Source: an uncultured Comamonadaceae bacterium (GTDB lineage Bacteria; Pseudomonadota; Gammaproteobacteria; Burkholderiales; Burkholderiaceae). Taken from it: a stretch of 64,000 bases of DNA. This document shows, piece after piece, positions 49,733 to 58,476 of this stretch (its first letter is position 1; each line of letters opens with the position of its first letter). A program made the position numbers and the translations under genes. A model generated the notes under the pieces. It ran no database searches. It saw nothing but the letters and a program-made list of their open reading frames with translations, and was not told where the DNA came from. The stretch spans positions 1 to 64,000 of the forward strand of contig CAMLSD010000012.1 of NCBI GenBank assembly GCA_946482595.1, written 5' to 3'.

Positions 49733-50716
49733 ATGGACCGACTGCACTCCATGCGGGTGTTTGCCAAGGTCATCGAGGAGGGCAGTTTTGCCGGTGCGGC
49801 ACGGGCACTGGACCTGTCGGCTGCGGTGGTGACCCGCCTGGTGGCCGACCTGGAAGCCCACCTCGGTGCCCGCCTGATCCAGCGCACCACCCGCCGGCTG
49901 GCCCTGACCGACACCGGTGAGGCCTACCTGGAGCGGGTGCGGCAGATCCTGCTCGACGTGGACGAGGCGGAATTGCAGGCGTCGGCCTCGACCCACGATC
50001 CGCGTGGCCATCTGAGGGTGTTGTCCCCGCCGGCGTTTGCCGTGCATCAGCTGGCCAAGCACCTGCCGCGCTTTCGGGCGCAGTATCCGCACGTGACGAT
50101 CGAGCTGACGGTGCCGGGGCCGGTCGAGACCGTGGACGAAGCCCACGACGTCACCATCCTGATGCTGGGCCGCAAGCCGCTGGACGGGCATTTCGTGGCG
50201 CGGCGCCTGGCGCGCACCGAACTGATCACCTGCGCCTCGCCTGACTACCTGGCCCGCCGCGGCACACCGCTGCACCCGTCCGAGCTGGCCCATCACGACG
50301 CCCTGCTGCCCACGCCCTCGGTGGTGCAGGACGGCATCCTGTTCGTGCGTGGCCACCTCCAGGACGGGCGCAGCGTGCAGGAGACCTACACCGTCGAGCC
50401 GCACCGCTCGGCGCTCACCACCGTGCACCTGGACACCATCTACGCCGCGGCACTGGCCGGCATGGGCGTGGCCGGGCTGCCGTCCTTTGTCGTCGAGGAC
50501 GCACTGCTCGAGCATGCGCTCGAACGGGTGCTGCCCGAGTGGCATGTGCTGACGGCCACGCTGTATGCCGCGGTGCCCACGCGCAAGCACCTGCCGGCAC
50601 GCACCCGCGCCTTCCTGGACTTTCTTGTGCAGACCTTCGGTGGGGAAGACCGCGACCCCTGGCTGGCAGCCGCTGGCTGCGAGACGCCGGGCCTCGCTCA
50701 GCTGCAGCAGGCCTGA
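49733..50716 (+). CDS. LysR family transcriptional regulator
   Basis: A 327-residue LysR regulator. The winged HTH (residues 1-60) is clear in MRVFAKVIEEGSFAGAARALDLSAAVVTRLVADLEAHLGARL and RTTRRLALTDTG. The effector domain begins near residue 90. The opening MDRLHSMRVFAKVIEEGSF resembles the CrgA/DsdC-like branch common in beta-proteobacteria. Targets unknown; the divergent DUF4148 gene is a candidate. Confidence 0.92.
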   Translation: MDRLHSMRVFAKVIEEGSFAGAARALDLSAAVVTRLVADLEAHLGARLIQRTTRRLALTDTGEAYLERVRQILLDVDEAELQASASTHDPRGHLRVLSPPAFAVHQLAKHLPRFRAQYPHVTIELTVPGPVETVDEAHDVTILMLGRKPLDGHFVARRLARTELITCASPDYLARRGTPLHPSELAHHDALLPTPSVVQDGILFVRGHLQDGRSVQETYTVEPHRSALTTVHLDTIYAAALAGMGVAGLPSFVVEDALLEHALERVLPEWHVLTATLYAAVPTRKHLPARTRAFLDFLVQTFGGEDRDPWLAAAGCETPGLAQLQQA

Positions 50717-50751
50717 CCGTGGCAGCCGGTGCGCGCCCCGGGGCGCGTGCC

Positions 50752-51375
50752 TCAGTCGCCCGCCGGCGGCCCCCAGGCCAGCGGCAGCCAGTACACGGCC
50801 CAGCAGCGATGGAACTGCGCAAAGCGCAGCACCTCCTTCATCGTCCTGAGCACGCAGAAGACAAACCCGGCGTTGTCGCCTTCACCCAGGCCTTCGTTGT
50901 CGGGGTGCAGGGTGAAGAACGCGCCATCGTGGGCTGCCCGCAGGTCCTGCGGCCAGATGTCCAGGATCCGCCCTGCTTCATCGGGGTGTGCCAGGCACCA
51001 CTGCTCCAGGCGTTCGATGTCGGCGATCACCTGGAGGCAGTCCGGGTTCAGCACCTTGTAGCCACGGGTTTCCTCCCAGATCACCCGGCCGTCGATGCGG
51101 GTGAGCTCGGTGTGGTGGCAGCTCAGGTCACTGCCCGTGATGAAGCGCAGCCCTGGCAGGCCCGAGCGGTCGAGCAGCAGGCTCAGACGCTCGCGAAACC
51201 AGTCATTGCGCGAGCCGATCGACAGGTCGCGTGCAATGCCTTGCTGGCGCTCCGGCAGCCAGCTGGACCGGGGAATGATGCGCCCCGCGAGCCGCGCGCT
51301 GACCTCTTCGCCGAAGCAGTTCGTCAGGTAGGGCTCGTGGACGGCGTAAAGACCGCAGAGGATCGTGTCGGACAT
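50752..51375 (-). CDS. Unrecognised 207-residue protein
   Basis: I do not recognise this family. The protein is soluble, with no signal peptide or membrane span. It begins MSDTILCGLYAVHEPYLTN and contains six cysteines and many aromatic and charged residues, with conserved-looking stretches such as LPGLRFITGSDLSCHHTELTRIDG. Codon use matches its neighbours and the ATG is well placed, so it is very likely real. It lies 14 bases upstream of nothing on its strand's 3' side except the LysR stop, and its start is 13 bases after the stop of the TRAP large permease gene, so it may be the last gene of the TRAP unit. Confidence 0.68.
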   Translation of the reverse strand: MSDTILCGLYAVHEPYLTNCFGEEVSARLAGRIIPRSSWLPERQQGIARDLSIGSRNDWFRERLSLLLDRSGLPGLRFITGSDLSCHHTELTRIDGRVIWEETRGYKVLNPDCLQVIADIERLEQWCLAHPDEAGRILDIWPQDLRAAHDGAFFTLHPDNEGLGEGDNAGFVFCVLRTMKEVLRFAQFHRCWAVYWLPLAWGPPAGD

Positions 51376-51388
51376 GAGGAACGGGCCG

Positions 51389-52801
51389 TCAACAGCCGGA
51401 AGGGGTGATCGGTACGGCGGGGCAGGGATACTGCGGCAGCTCGTGCAGGATGCGCTCGACCTCGTTGCGGGGGATGCGCTCGCCGCCCGTCTGGCCGAAG
51501 TCGAAGGCCAGGTCAGGCACCGCGATGATCAGCATCGCCACCAGCAGCTGAAAGGCAATGAAGGGCACGGCGCTCCAGTACAGGTCGGTGCTCGACAACG
51601 TGGGCGGCGCCACCGAGCGCAAGGTGTAGATCGCCACACCGAACGGCGGGTGCATGAACGAGGTCTGCAGCGCGATGCACACCAGCACCGCAAACCATGC
51701 CGGGTCGATGCCCATGGCCACCACCACCGGCATGAGCAGCGGCAGGGCCAGGAAGGCGATCTCGAAAAAGTCGAGAAAGAACGCCAGCACGAACACCAGC
51801 AGCACCGCTGCCACCAGGAAGCCGGTTTCGCCGCCGGGCAGCACCGAGAACATCTCGCGCATCCAGGGCTTGCCATCTGCCGCATTGAAGGGCAGCGTGA
51901 AAAAGCTCGCCCCGATCAGGATGAACAGCGCACAGCAGCTCACGAGCGTGGTGGTGTCGACGATGTCGCGCAAGGCGCTGCGGCCCAGCCGCTGCCGCGC
52001 GGCCGCCAGCACCAGCGACGCCGTGGCGCCAAACCCGCCGCTTTCGGTGGGCGTGGCAAACCCGGACAGCACCGAACCCACCGTCGCCCCGATGATCGCC
52101 AGCGGCGGCAGCAGGCTGGCCAACGCACGACCGACATCGCCCAGCCGCGGACGCTCACCTGCCGCCGGCGCCGTGCCCGGCCTCAGCCGCACCAGCACCA
52201 CGACGTACAGGCAATAGGCCAGCGCCAGCAGCAGCCCGGGCACCAGGGCCCGCTCGTACATCCTGAAGATCGGCACGCCGGTGGCGTCGGCCATCACGAT
52301 CAACACCAGGCTGGGAGGTATGAGTTGTGCCAGCGTGCCCGAAGCGGTGATGACACCGGCCGCCAGGCGACGGTCGTAGCCGGCCGACATCATCGCCGGC
52401 AAGGCCATCACCCCCATCGCGATGATGCTGGCCTGGATCACGCCGGTGGTGGCCGCCAGCACCGTGCCCACCACCACCACGGCCAGGGCGAGGCCGCCGC
52501 GCAGGGCGCTCAGCAGCCGGGACAGCGCGGCGATCATGTCCTGTGCGATGCCGCTGCGCTCCAGCACCATGCCCATCAGCGTGAAGAAGGGGATCGCCAG
52601 CAGCACCTCGTTGAACAGCAGGCCGTAGACCCGCAGCATGTGGGCCTGGAGAATGGCCCAGGGAAACAGGTCGAGCCAGGCGCCGAGCACGGTGAAGGCC
52701 ACGCCATGCACGATCAGCGTGAAACCCACGGGAAAGCCGAGCAGCAGCAGGCCGGCCATGCTCATGAACATCGAGCCGATGAACCAGGACGTCAGTGACA
52801 A
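51389..52801 (-). CDS. TRAP transporter large permease (DctM-like)
   Basis: A 470-residue large permease with about twelve transmembrane helices. The loop region FFTLMGMVLERSGIAQDMI and VIQASIIAMGVMALPAMMSAGYDRRLAAGVITASGTLAQLIPPSL are characteristic of DctM. The start is TTG at 52801, chosen because AAGGAG lies six bases upstream and because the longer frame would overlap the small permease gene. It uses a cation gradient to import organic acids. No DctP-type binding protein is encoded here. Confidence 0.9.
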   Translation of the reverse strand: MSLTSWFIGSMFMSMAGLLLLGFPVGFTLIVHGVAFTVLGAWLDLFPWAILQAHMLRVYGLLFNEVLLAIPFFTLMGMVLERSGIAQDMIAALSRLLSALRGGLALAVVVVGTVLAATTGVIQASIIAMGVMALPAMMSAGYDRRLAAGVITASGTLAQLIPPSLVLIVMADATGVPIFRMYERALVPGLLLALAYCLYVVVLVRLRPGTAPAAGERPRLGDVGRALASLLPPLAIIGATVGSVLSGFATPTESGGFGATASLVLAAARQRLGRSALRDIVDTTTLVSCCALFILIGASFFTLPFNAADGKPWMREMFSVLPGGETGFLVAAVLLVFVLAFFLDFFEIAFLALPLLMPVVVAMGIDPAWFAVLVCIALQTSFMHPPFGVAIYTLRSVAPPTLSSTDLYWSAVPFIAFQLLVAMLIIAVPDLAFDFGQTGGERIPRNEVERILHELPQYPCPAVPITPSGC

Positions 52802-52812
52802 GGAAGACTCCT

Positions 52813-53385
52813 TCAGGGCGCGATGGCCGACGACCCGGCCGTCTGCAGACCGGCAATGCGCGAGGCGGGCATCCATCCGGCGAGACAGGCGATGCGCTTG
52901 AGCAGCTCGCTCAGCACCTGCAGCGACAGCAGCGCAAATCCGACGAACAGCGCCAGCTTGATCGGCCAGCGCTCCAGCCCGGTGAGCACGTCCTCGGGCC
53001 CTTCACGCAGCTTGACCGACACCGTCCAGAAGTCCCAGTACCACACCGACAGCGCCACACACACCGCCGCGAGCGGCACCAGGAATGCCAGGTCGATCAG
53101 GCAGCGGGTGCGCACGGAAAAGCCGCGCCAGAAGAAGTCGACGCGCACATGCTGGTCCTTCAGCAGCGTGTAGCCCGCGGCCAGCAGGTAGACCGTCGCG
53201 AACAGGTACCACTGCAGCTCACTGAAGCCGTTGTGCCCCCAGGGGAGCAGCTTGCGCGCCACGGCATAGCCAAAACACACCATCGGAATCAGCAGCGTCA
53301 ACCAGCGCACGCTGGAACCGACAGCCAGGGTGAGACGGTCGATCGCGCCGGTGACGGACAGGCACAGCCGTGACGCCCGGCTCAT
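52813..53385 (-). CDS. TRAP transporter small permease (DctQ-like)
   Basis: A 190-residue protein with four transmembrane helices. NGFSELQWYLFATVYLLAAGYTLLKDQHVRVDFF is the DctQ-family core, including the helix-2/3 region preceding HVRVD. It is co-encoded with the large permease, 11 bases upstream, and overlaps the DUF4865 gene by ATGA. Confidence 0.92.
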   Translation of the reverse strand: MSRASRLCLSVTGAIDRLTLAVGSSVRWLTLLIPMVCFGYAVARKLLPWGHNGFSELQWYLFATVYLLAAGYTLLKDQHVRVDFFWRGFSVRTRCLIDLAFLVPLAAVCVALSVWYWDFWTVSVKLREGPEDVLTGLERWPIKLALFVGFALLSLQVLSELLKRIACLAGWMPASRIAGLQTAGSSAIAP

Positions 53386-53933
53386 CCTTCGCCACCGGCA
53401 GGTTGCGTGAGGGCCACCACCTCGTAGACCAGGTTGCCGGCATCGGTGGCCACCTGGGCTGCGTCGATGTCCAGGAATCGATAGGTTCTCAACTGCATGC
53501 GTGCCACGTCGAGCATGCGGGCCTGCGCGATCTCGGCAGGATGACCGGCCAGGTCGTCCTCCAGCGCCAGGACCAGTTCGGCATGCGACTGGATCGTCTG
53601 CACCTCCAGCACGCAGGCGCGGGCCTCGTCCAGCCCTGACTGCACGCCCAGCGAGGGGCCATGGTGCGGCCAGGTCCAGCCGAACGAGGCCGTCACGCCC
53701 TCATAGATGCTGCCGCCCAGGAAGGACGCCGTCGATGCACTGCTGGCGAACAGGTACAGCGGCGCATAGGTCTTGGGCTGCGGATGCCGGGCGGTAGGCT
53801 CCGACAGCAGCCAGGCCTTCCAGCGCAGCCCTGGCAGGCCGGCCAGTCGCGCGCGTCGCGCGGCCACCCGCTCACGGATGGCCTGCATGTCATAGGTGTC
53901 GCCCAGCGTGAAGGCGTATTGCAGCAGGTTCAT
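53382..53933 (-). CDS. DUF4865 family protein
   Basis: A 183-residue soluble protein. DTYDMQAIRERVAARRARLAGLPGLRWKAWLL near the start and YAPLYLFASSASTASFLGGSIYEGVTASFGW fit the DUF4865 pattern as I remember it. Such genes often accompany LysR regulators and small-molecule import. The ATG at 53933 is used rather than one 18 bases upstream. It leads the TRAP unit and diverges from a LysR gene, with the palindrome at 53989-54009 between them. Confidence 0.78.
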   Translation of the reverse strand: MNLLQYAFTLGDTYDMQAIRERVAARRARLAGLPGLRWKAWLLSEPTARHPQPKTYAPLYLFASSASTASFLGGSIYEGVTASFGWTWPHHGPSLGVQSGLDEARACVLEVQTIQSHAELVLALEDDLAGHPAEIAQARMLDVARMQLRTYRFLDIDAAQVATDAGNLVYEVVALTQPAGGEG

Positions 53934-53988
53934 GCCAGTCACTGTAGGCATCCATGCGCACGCGGAACAGCGAGAAGTTCTGTGCGTG

Positions 53989-54009
53989 GCGTTGAGGTAT
54001 CCTCAACGC
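53989..54009. promoter_or_regulatory. Perfect palindromic LysR-type operator
   Basis: GCGTTGAGG-TAT-CCTCAACGC is a perfect 9-base inverted repeat with a 3-base centre, containing a TTGAG-N5-CTCAA core of LysR type. It sits midway between the divergent DUF4865/TRAP unit (55 bases to its start) and the LysR gene (44 bases to its start), the expected arrangement for an autoregulated switch. Confidence 0.72.
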
Positions 54010-54053
54010 AGGATCCGGCCCGGTGGGTCGGGCGCGTGGCACGGAAGTTCAGC

Positions 54054-54926
54054 ATGCAGCATCTCGTTCACAGCACGGTCAGGGCCTTTGTGGCCCTGGC
54101 GGACACCGGCACCCTGACGCTGGCCGGCGAGGCCATCAACAAATCGGCATCGGCCGTGAGCCTGCAGATCGCAGCGCTGGAGCAGCGCCTGGGCCGCCAG
54201 CTGTTCGTGCGCAGCTCGCGCGGCATGCAGCTGTCGCAGGCCGGCGAGCGGTTGCTGACACACGCCCGCACGCTGCTGGCCATCGAAGCCCAGGCGGCCG
54301 ACGACCTGCGCGGCGTGGCCCTCAGCGGCGATGTGCGTTTCGGCATGCCCCAGGACTTCGCATCGTCGCGGCTGGCGACCACGCTGACGCGCTTTCGTCG
54401 CGCTCATCCCGGCGTGAAGGTCGCCGCCGTGATCGAGCGCAACAGCAGCATCACGGCCATGGTGCGCCGCAACGAGATCGACCTGGCCCTGCTGATCGCC
54501 CGGCGCGGCGCCGCCCGGGCGCTGACATCCTCGGTGCGCCCGTCACACTGGTATGCCGGCAAGGGATTCACCTGGGACCGACGCCAGCCGCTGCCGCTGG
54601 TCGTGCTCGACGAGCCCTGCATCTACCGCGAAGACGCGCTGGCCGCCCTTCAGCGTGCCGGGCTGCGCTGGGATGTGGCCTTCAGCACCGGCAACGTCAC
54701 GGCCATGTGGGCAGCAGTGGCGGCGGGCGTGGGTGTGACCGTGCGCATGGACCTGGGCGCACCGCGCGATGCACTGAGCATCGACGAGCGACTGGCGCTG
54801 CCCCGGCTGCCGACCACGTCGATCTCGCTGGTGCGCTGCGCCGGGCCCGGCAGCGACGCGACCGGGGCCCTGGCGGCGCTGGTCAGCGAGGTGCTGGCCT
54901 CCCTGAGCCCACGTCAGAAGGTGTAG
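54054..54926 (+). CDS. LysR family transcriptional regulator of the divergent TRAP unit
   Basis: A 290-residue LysR protein. The HTH region shows GTLTLAGEAINKSASAVSLQIAALEQRLGRQLF followed by RSSRGMQLSQAG. The effector domain covers the rest. The ATG at 54054 gives the normal family length and leaves the palindromic operator outside the gene; longer frames would encode the operator. It probably controls DUF4865 and the TRAP permeases. Its 3' end overlaps the convergent amgK gene by 13 bases. Confidence 0.92.
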   Translation: MQHLVHSTVRAFVALADTGTLTLAGEAINKSASAVSLQIAALEQRLGRQLFVRSSRGMQLSQAGERLLTHARTLLAIEAQAADDLRGVALSGDVRFGMPQDFASSRLATTLTRFRRAHPGVKVAAVIERNSSITAMVRRNEIDLALLIARRGAARALTSSVRPSHWYAGKGFTWDRRQPLPLVVLDEPCIYREDALAALQRAGLRWDVAFSTGNVTAMWAAVAAGVGVTVRMDLGAPRDALSIDERLALPRLPTTSISLVRCAGPGSDATGALAALVSEVLASLSPRQKV

Positions 54927-55993
54927 CCCGCCTGACGCTGCGCACCGGCCAGGCGTTCCAGCAACTGGGCCAGCGGCGTGAGGCCGCGGTAGCGGGTGCA
55001 CACCTTGTGGGCATAGCGCCACACGAGCGGCAGGTCCTTCAGGTAGGCCTCCTTGCCGTCACGGTGGTACAGGCGACAGAAGATGCCCAGCACCTTGAGC
55101 TGGCGCTGCAGGCCCATCCATTCGAAGTCGCGCCAGAAGTTGCCGAAGTCGTCGTCCACCGGCAACCCCGCGCGGCGCGCCCGCTCCCAGTAGCGCACGG
55201 CCCAGTCGATCTGCTGCTCTTCCTCCCACTCGATGTAGGCATCGCGCAGCAAGGAGGCCAGGTCATAGGTGATCGGGCCCCAGACGGCATCCTGGAAGTC
55301 GATGATGCCGGGGTTGTCGGCGCTGCCGGGCGGCGCGCTCACCATCAGGTTGCGCGAATGGTAGTCGCGGTGCACCAGCACCTTCGGCTGCGCCAGGTTG
55401 TTGGCCAGGATCAGCTCGAAGCAGCGCTGCAGTTGCTGGCGTGTGGTGTCGTCGAGCGTGATCCCGTGATGGCGCTGCACGTACCAGTCGGGAAACAACT
55501 GCATCTCGCGGGTCAGCAAGGCCTCGTCATAGGGTGGCACCTGGCCCTCGGCCGCAATGCCCTGCAGGCGCACCAGGGCGCCCATCGCATCGGCATACAG
55601 CGCCGGGGCGGTCGTGGCGTCGAGCACGCTCAGGTAGGTGGTCCGGCCCAGGTCGCTCAGCAGCATGAAACCCTGGGCTTCATCCCACTCCAGCACCTCG
55701 GGCGCGTTCAGCCCGGCATCGCGCAGCAGGCGGGCCACCTGCACGAAGGGACGGCAGTCCTCGTGGCTGGGCGGCGCGTCCATGATGATGCGTGAGCCCT
55801 CGGCGCCGTCGACACGGAAGTAGCGCCGGAAGCTCGCATCGGCACTGGCGCTGCGCACGCTGGCAGCATCCAGCCCACGCGCACCCAGGCCGGCCAGCCA
55901 GCGCTCGAAGGCGGCCTGGCGGGCCGGGTCGGACCAGACGATGGGCGGGACGGTTGCATCGGAATCGGCGTTCGGGGCAGCAGGCAGGGACAT
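54914..55993 (-). CDS. amgK: N-acetylmuramate/N-acetylglucosamine-1-kinase-like phosphotransferase
   Basis: A 359-residue kinase of the aminoglycoside phosphotransferase fold. The catalytic loop VLVHRDYHSRNLM and the metal-binding GIIDFQDAVWGP are intact. SFRRYFRVDGAEGSRIIMDAPP is the glycine-rich region of the AmgK branch, which phosphorylates the anomeric carbon of MurNAc for cell wall recycling. The head-to-head placement with lptD is typical of amgK. The partner murU, usually next to it, is not present in this window. Confidence 0.9.
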   Translation of the reverse strand: MSLPAAPNADSDATVPPIVWSDPARQAAFERWLAGLGARGLDAASVRSASADASFRRYFRVDGAEGSRIIMDAPPSHEDCRPFVQVARLLRDAGLNAPEVLEWDEAQGFMLLSDLGRTTYLSVLDATTAPALYADAMGALVRLQGIAAEGQVPPYDEALLTREMQLFPDWYVQRHHGITLDDTTRQQLQRCFELILANNLAQPKVLVHRDYHSRNLMVSAPPGSADNPGIIDFQDAVWGPITYDLASLLRDAYIEWEEEQQIDWAVRYWERARRAGLPVDDDFGNFWRDFEWMGLQRQLKVLGIFCRLYHRDGKEAYLKDLPLVWRYAHKVCTRYRGLTPLAQLLERLAGAQRQAGYTF

Positions 55994-56067
55994 GGCGCAG
56001 GCTCTTGGCCAAGGTCGGTGGAAAGAAAGGGGCGCCGCGGCAGGCCGGTCGGGCCCGGGGCTCGTGG

Positions 56068-56081
56068 AATAATCGATTCTA
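56068..56081. promoter_or_regulatory. Overlapping divergent -10 elements for amgK and lptD
   Basis: In the GC-rich gap, AATAAT (56068-56073, plus strand) and TAGAAT (minus strand, 56081-56076) are near-consensus -10 hexamers only a few bases apart. Recognisable -35 elements are poor on both sides. Divergent transcription of amgK and lptD from this point fits the start codons chosen. Confidence 0.45.
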
Positions 56082-56104
56082 CAAACCGCCCGGCCCTGGT
56101 CCTC

Positions 56105-58441
56105 GTGATCGGGAGCCGTCGTCGAGCGCCGCAACGCCAGCGGCGGCGCGCAACTCCACCCGCTTCTGTCTTGGCCCGACTGCCCGTTGCCCAAAGCGCC
56201 CCTGGCTGGCATCCGATCGCCGCCGCAGCCTGCCTGCTGATGGCCGGCGCGAGCGTGCATGCTCAGACCACCCCCGCCCCGACCGCGGCCGCCAAGCCCC
56301 TGCCGATCATCGTGCAGGCGCGCGAGCTCTATGGCCGCCCGGACCTGGAAACCATCGCCGAGGGTGACGCCGAACTCGAGCAGGGCCCCACCCGCATCCG
56401 GGCCGACCGGCTCGAGTACGACATGTCGCAGGGCCTGGCCAAGGCGCGCGGCAACGTGCGCATCACCCGCGACGGCAACCGCTTTGCCGGGCCGGAGCTG
56501 CAGATCCAGCTCGACCGCTACGAAGGCTTTTTTCTTCAGCCAAGCTACTACTTTGCCCTGACCCAGGCCGGCGGCCAGGCGCAGCGGGTCGACTTCCTCG
56601 GGCGCGAGCGCCTGGCGGCCACCGACGCAACGTATTCGAGCTGCACCCCCGACGACCAGGGCGAATACGCGTGGCTGCTGCAGGCTGACAGCGTGAAGTT
56701 CGACTTCGAGAACAACGAAGGGGTCGCCGAGGGCGGTGTGCTGCGTTTCATGGGCGTGCCGGTGCTGGCCGCGCCCTACCTGAGCTTTCCGCTGTCGGAC
56801 GCGCGCAAGTCGGGCTGGCTGCCGCCCAACTTCGATCTGGACAACAAGAGCGGCTTTTCGCTGGCAGTGCCTTACTACTGGAACATCGCACCCAACCGCG
56901 ATGCCACCATCACGCCGTCGATCATGACGCGCCGGGGCGTGGCGGTGAGCAGCCAGTTCCGCTACCTGGAGCCGTCGTTCTCGGGCCAGATCGACTACCA
57001 CCTGCTGCCGAACGACCGCGTGGCCAACCGGTCACGCAGCGCGCTGGCCTTCAGCCACCTGGGTGCGCTGCCGTACGAAGGCAGCTACCGACTGCGCATG
57101 AACCGGGTGTCGGACGACGACTACTGGAAAGACTTCGAGCGCAACATCGCCCACATCACGCCACGTCTGCTGCCCACCGATGCGCAGGGGTCGTGGTGGC
57201 ATGGCGACTGGAATTTTTATGCCCGGGCCCAGCGCTGGCAGGTGCTGCAGGACCTGACGGCCCCGATCACCTCGCCTTACGCCCGCGCCCCCCAGTTCGG
57301 CGTGCGTCGGGACTACGGCCTCGGCGCCGGCCTGCAGCTGGCCCTGGAAGCCGAGGTGAACCGCTTCGTGCTCGACGACGAACCGGCCGACGGACGACCT
57401 GAAGGCACCCGCGTGCACGCGCTGGGCAGCCTGAGCTGGCCGCTGGTGTCCACGCCGGGGTGGTTCCTGACGCCGCGGCTGAGCTTCAATGCCGCGACCT
57501 ATCGCCTGGACGACACGCTCACGTCCGGCCGCCGCTCGGCGTCGCGCTTCATCCCGACCGTCAGCGTGGACACCGGCTGGACCTTCGAGCGTCCGACCGA
57601 ATGGTTCGGTCGCCGCTTCGTCCAGACGCTGGAGCCGCGGCTGATGTACGTGCACACACCGTACCGCGACCAGTCCGACCTGCCCAACTTCGACGCCGCA
57701 CCGAAAGACCAGAACTTCTCGACCGCCTTCGATGCCAACCCGTTCTCAGGCGTCGACCGGGTGGCCGACGCGCACCACGTGACTGCCGGTGCCTACACCC
57801 GCCTGCTCGACGAGAACACGGGCCTCGAAGCCCTGAAGCTCGGCATCGCCCAGCGTTACCTGCTGCGCGACCAGCGCCTCACGCCCGAAGGTGTGCCCTT
57901 CACCCAGCGCCTGGGCGACGTGCTGCTGCTCGGCTCGACCGGCGCCATCCCGAAATGGCTGCTGCAGGCATCGGCACAGTACAACCCCGACCTCAAGCGC
58001 ACCGTGCGCTCGACGGTGTCGGCCCGCTTTGCGCCCGGCCCCTTCCGCACGGTGAACGTCAGTTACAGCCTGACCCGCAAGGCCAGCGAGCAGCTCGACG
58101 TCGGCTGGCAGTGGCCGATCTACCGTGGTCGCGCCCCGGGGGCGGCCGAAGGCAACGCGGCCTGTTCCGGCACGCTGTACTCGGTGGGCCGGCTGAACTA
58201 CAGCCTGCAGGATCGCCGCATGACCGACTCGCTGGTCGGTCTGGAGTATGACGCCGGCTGCTGGATCGGCCGCGTGGTGGCCGTCCGCCGCTCGACCAGC
58301 CAGCAGGAAGCGACCACACGACTGATGTTCCAGATCGAGTTCGTCGGGCTGTCACGCCTGGGCTCGAACCCGCTGACCGTCCTGAAGGACAATATTCCCG
58401 GTTACCAGCTGCTGCGTGACGACGGTTCGTCCCAGCCCTGA
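56105..58441 (+). CDS. lptD: LPS-assembly outer membrane protein LptD
   Basis: A 778-residue LptD, the barrel that inserts lipopolysaccharide into the outer leaflet together with LptE. A signal sequence ends at ASVHA-Q, the OstA-type N-terminal domain follows (EGDAELEQGPTRIRADRLEYD), and the C-terminal part is the 26-strand barrel (SFPLSDARKSGWLPP, SGFSLAVPYYWNIAPNRDATITP). Cysteines occur at SSCTPDD, AACSGT and GCWIG and may form the inter-domain disulfides. No ATG is available before the signal peptide. GTG at 56105 leaves room for the promoter; TTG at 56171 would give a conventional 31-residue signal peptide and is the main alternative. Confidence 0.93.
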   Translation: MIGSRRRAPQRQRRRATPPASVLARLPVAQSAPGWHPIAAAACLLMAGASVHAQTTPAPTAAAKPLPIIVQARELYGRPDLETIAEGDAELEQGPTRIRADRLEYDMSQGLAKARGNVRITRDGNRFAGPELQIQLDRYEGFFLQPSYYFALTQAGGQAQRVDFLGRERLAATDATYSSCTPDDQGEYAWLLQADSVKFDFENNEGVAEGGVLRFMGVPVLAAPYLSFPLSDARKSGWLPPNFDLDNKSGFSLAVPYYWNIAPNRDATITPSIMTRRGVAVSSQFRYLEPSFSGQIDYHLLPNDRVANRSRSALAFSHLGALPYEGSYRLRMNRVSDDDYWKDFERNIAHITPRLLPTDAQGSWWHGDWNFYARAQRWQVLQDLTAPITSPYARAPQFGVRRDYGLGAGLQLALEAEVNRFVLDDEPADGRPEGTRVHALGSLSWPLVSTPGWFLTPRLSFNAATYRLDDTLTSGRRSASRFIPTVSVDTGWTFERPTEWFGRRFVQTLEPRLMYVHTPYRDQSDLPNFDAAPKDQNFSTAFDANPFSGVDRVADAHHVTAGAYTRLLDENTGLEALKLGIAQRYLLRDQRLTPEGVPFTQRLGDVLLLGSTGAIPKWLLQASAQYNPDLKRTVRSTVSARFAPGPFRTVNVSYSLTRKASEQLDVGWQWPIYRGRAPGAAEGNAACSGTLYSVGRLNYSLQDRRMTDSLVGLEYDAGCWIGRVVAVRRSTSQQEATTRLMFQIEFVGLSRLGSNPLTVLKDNIPGYQLLRDDGSSQP

Positions 58442-58476
58442 CCCGTTGTGACCTGCGCTTGCCCGACCTGACCTCC

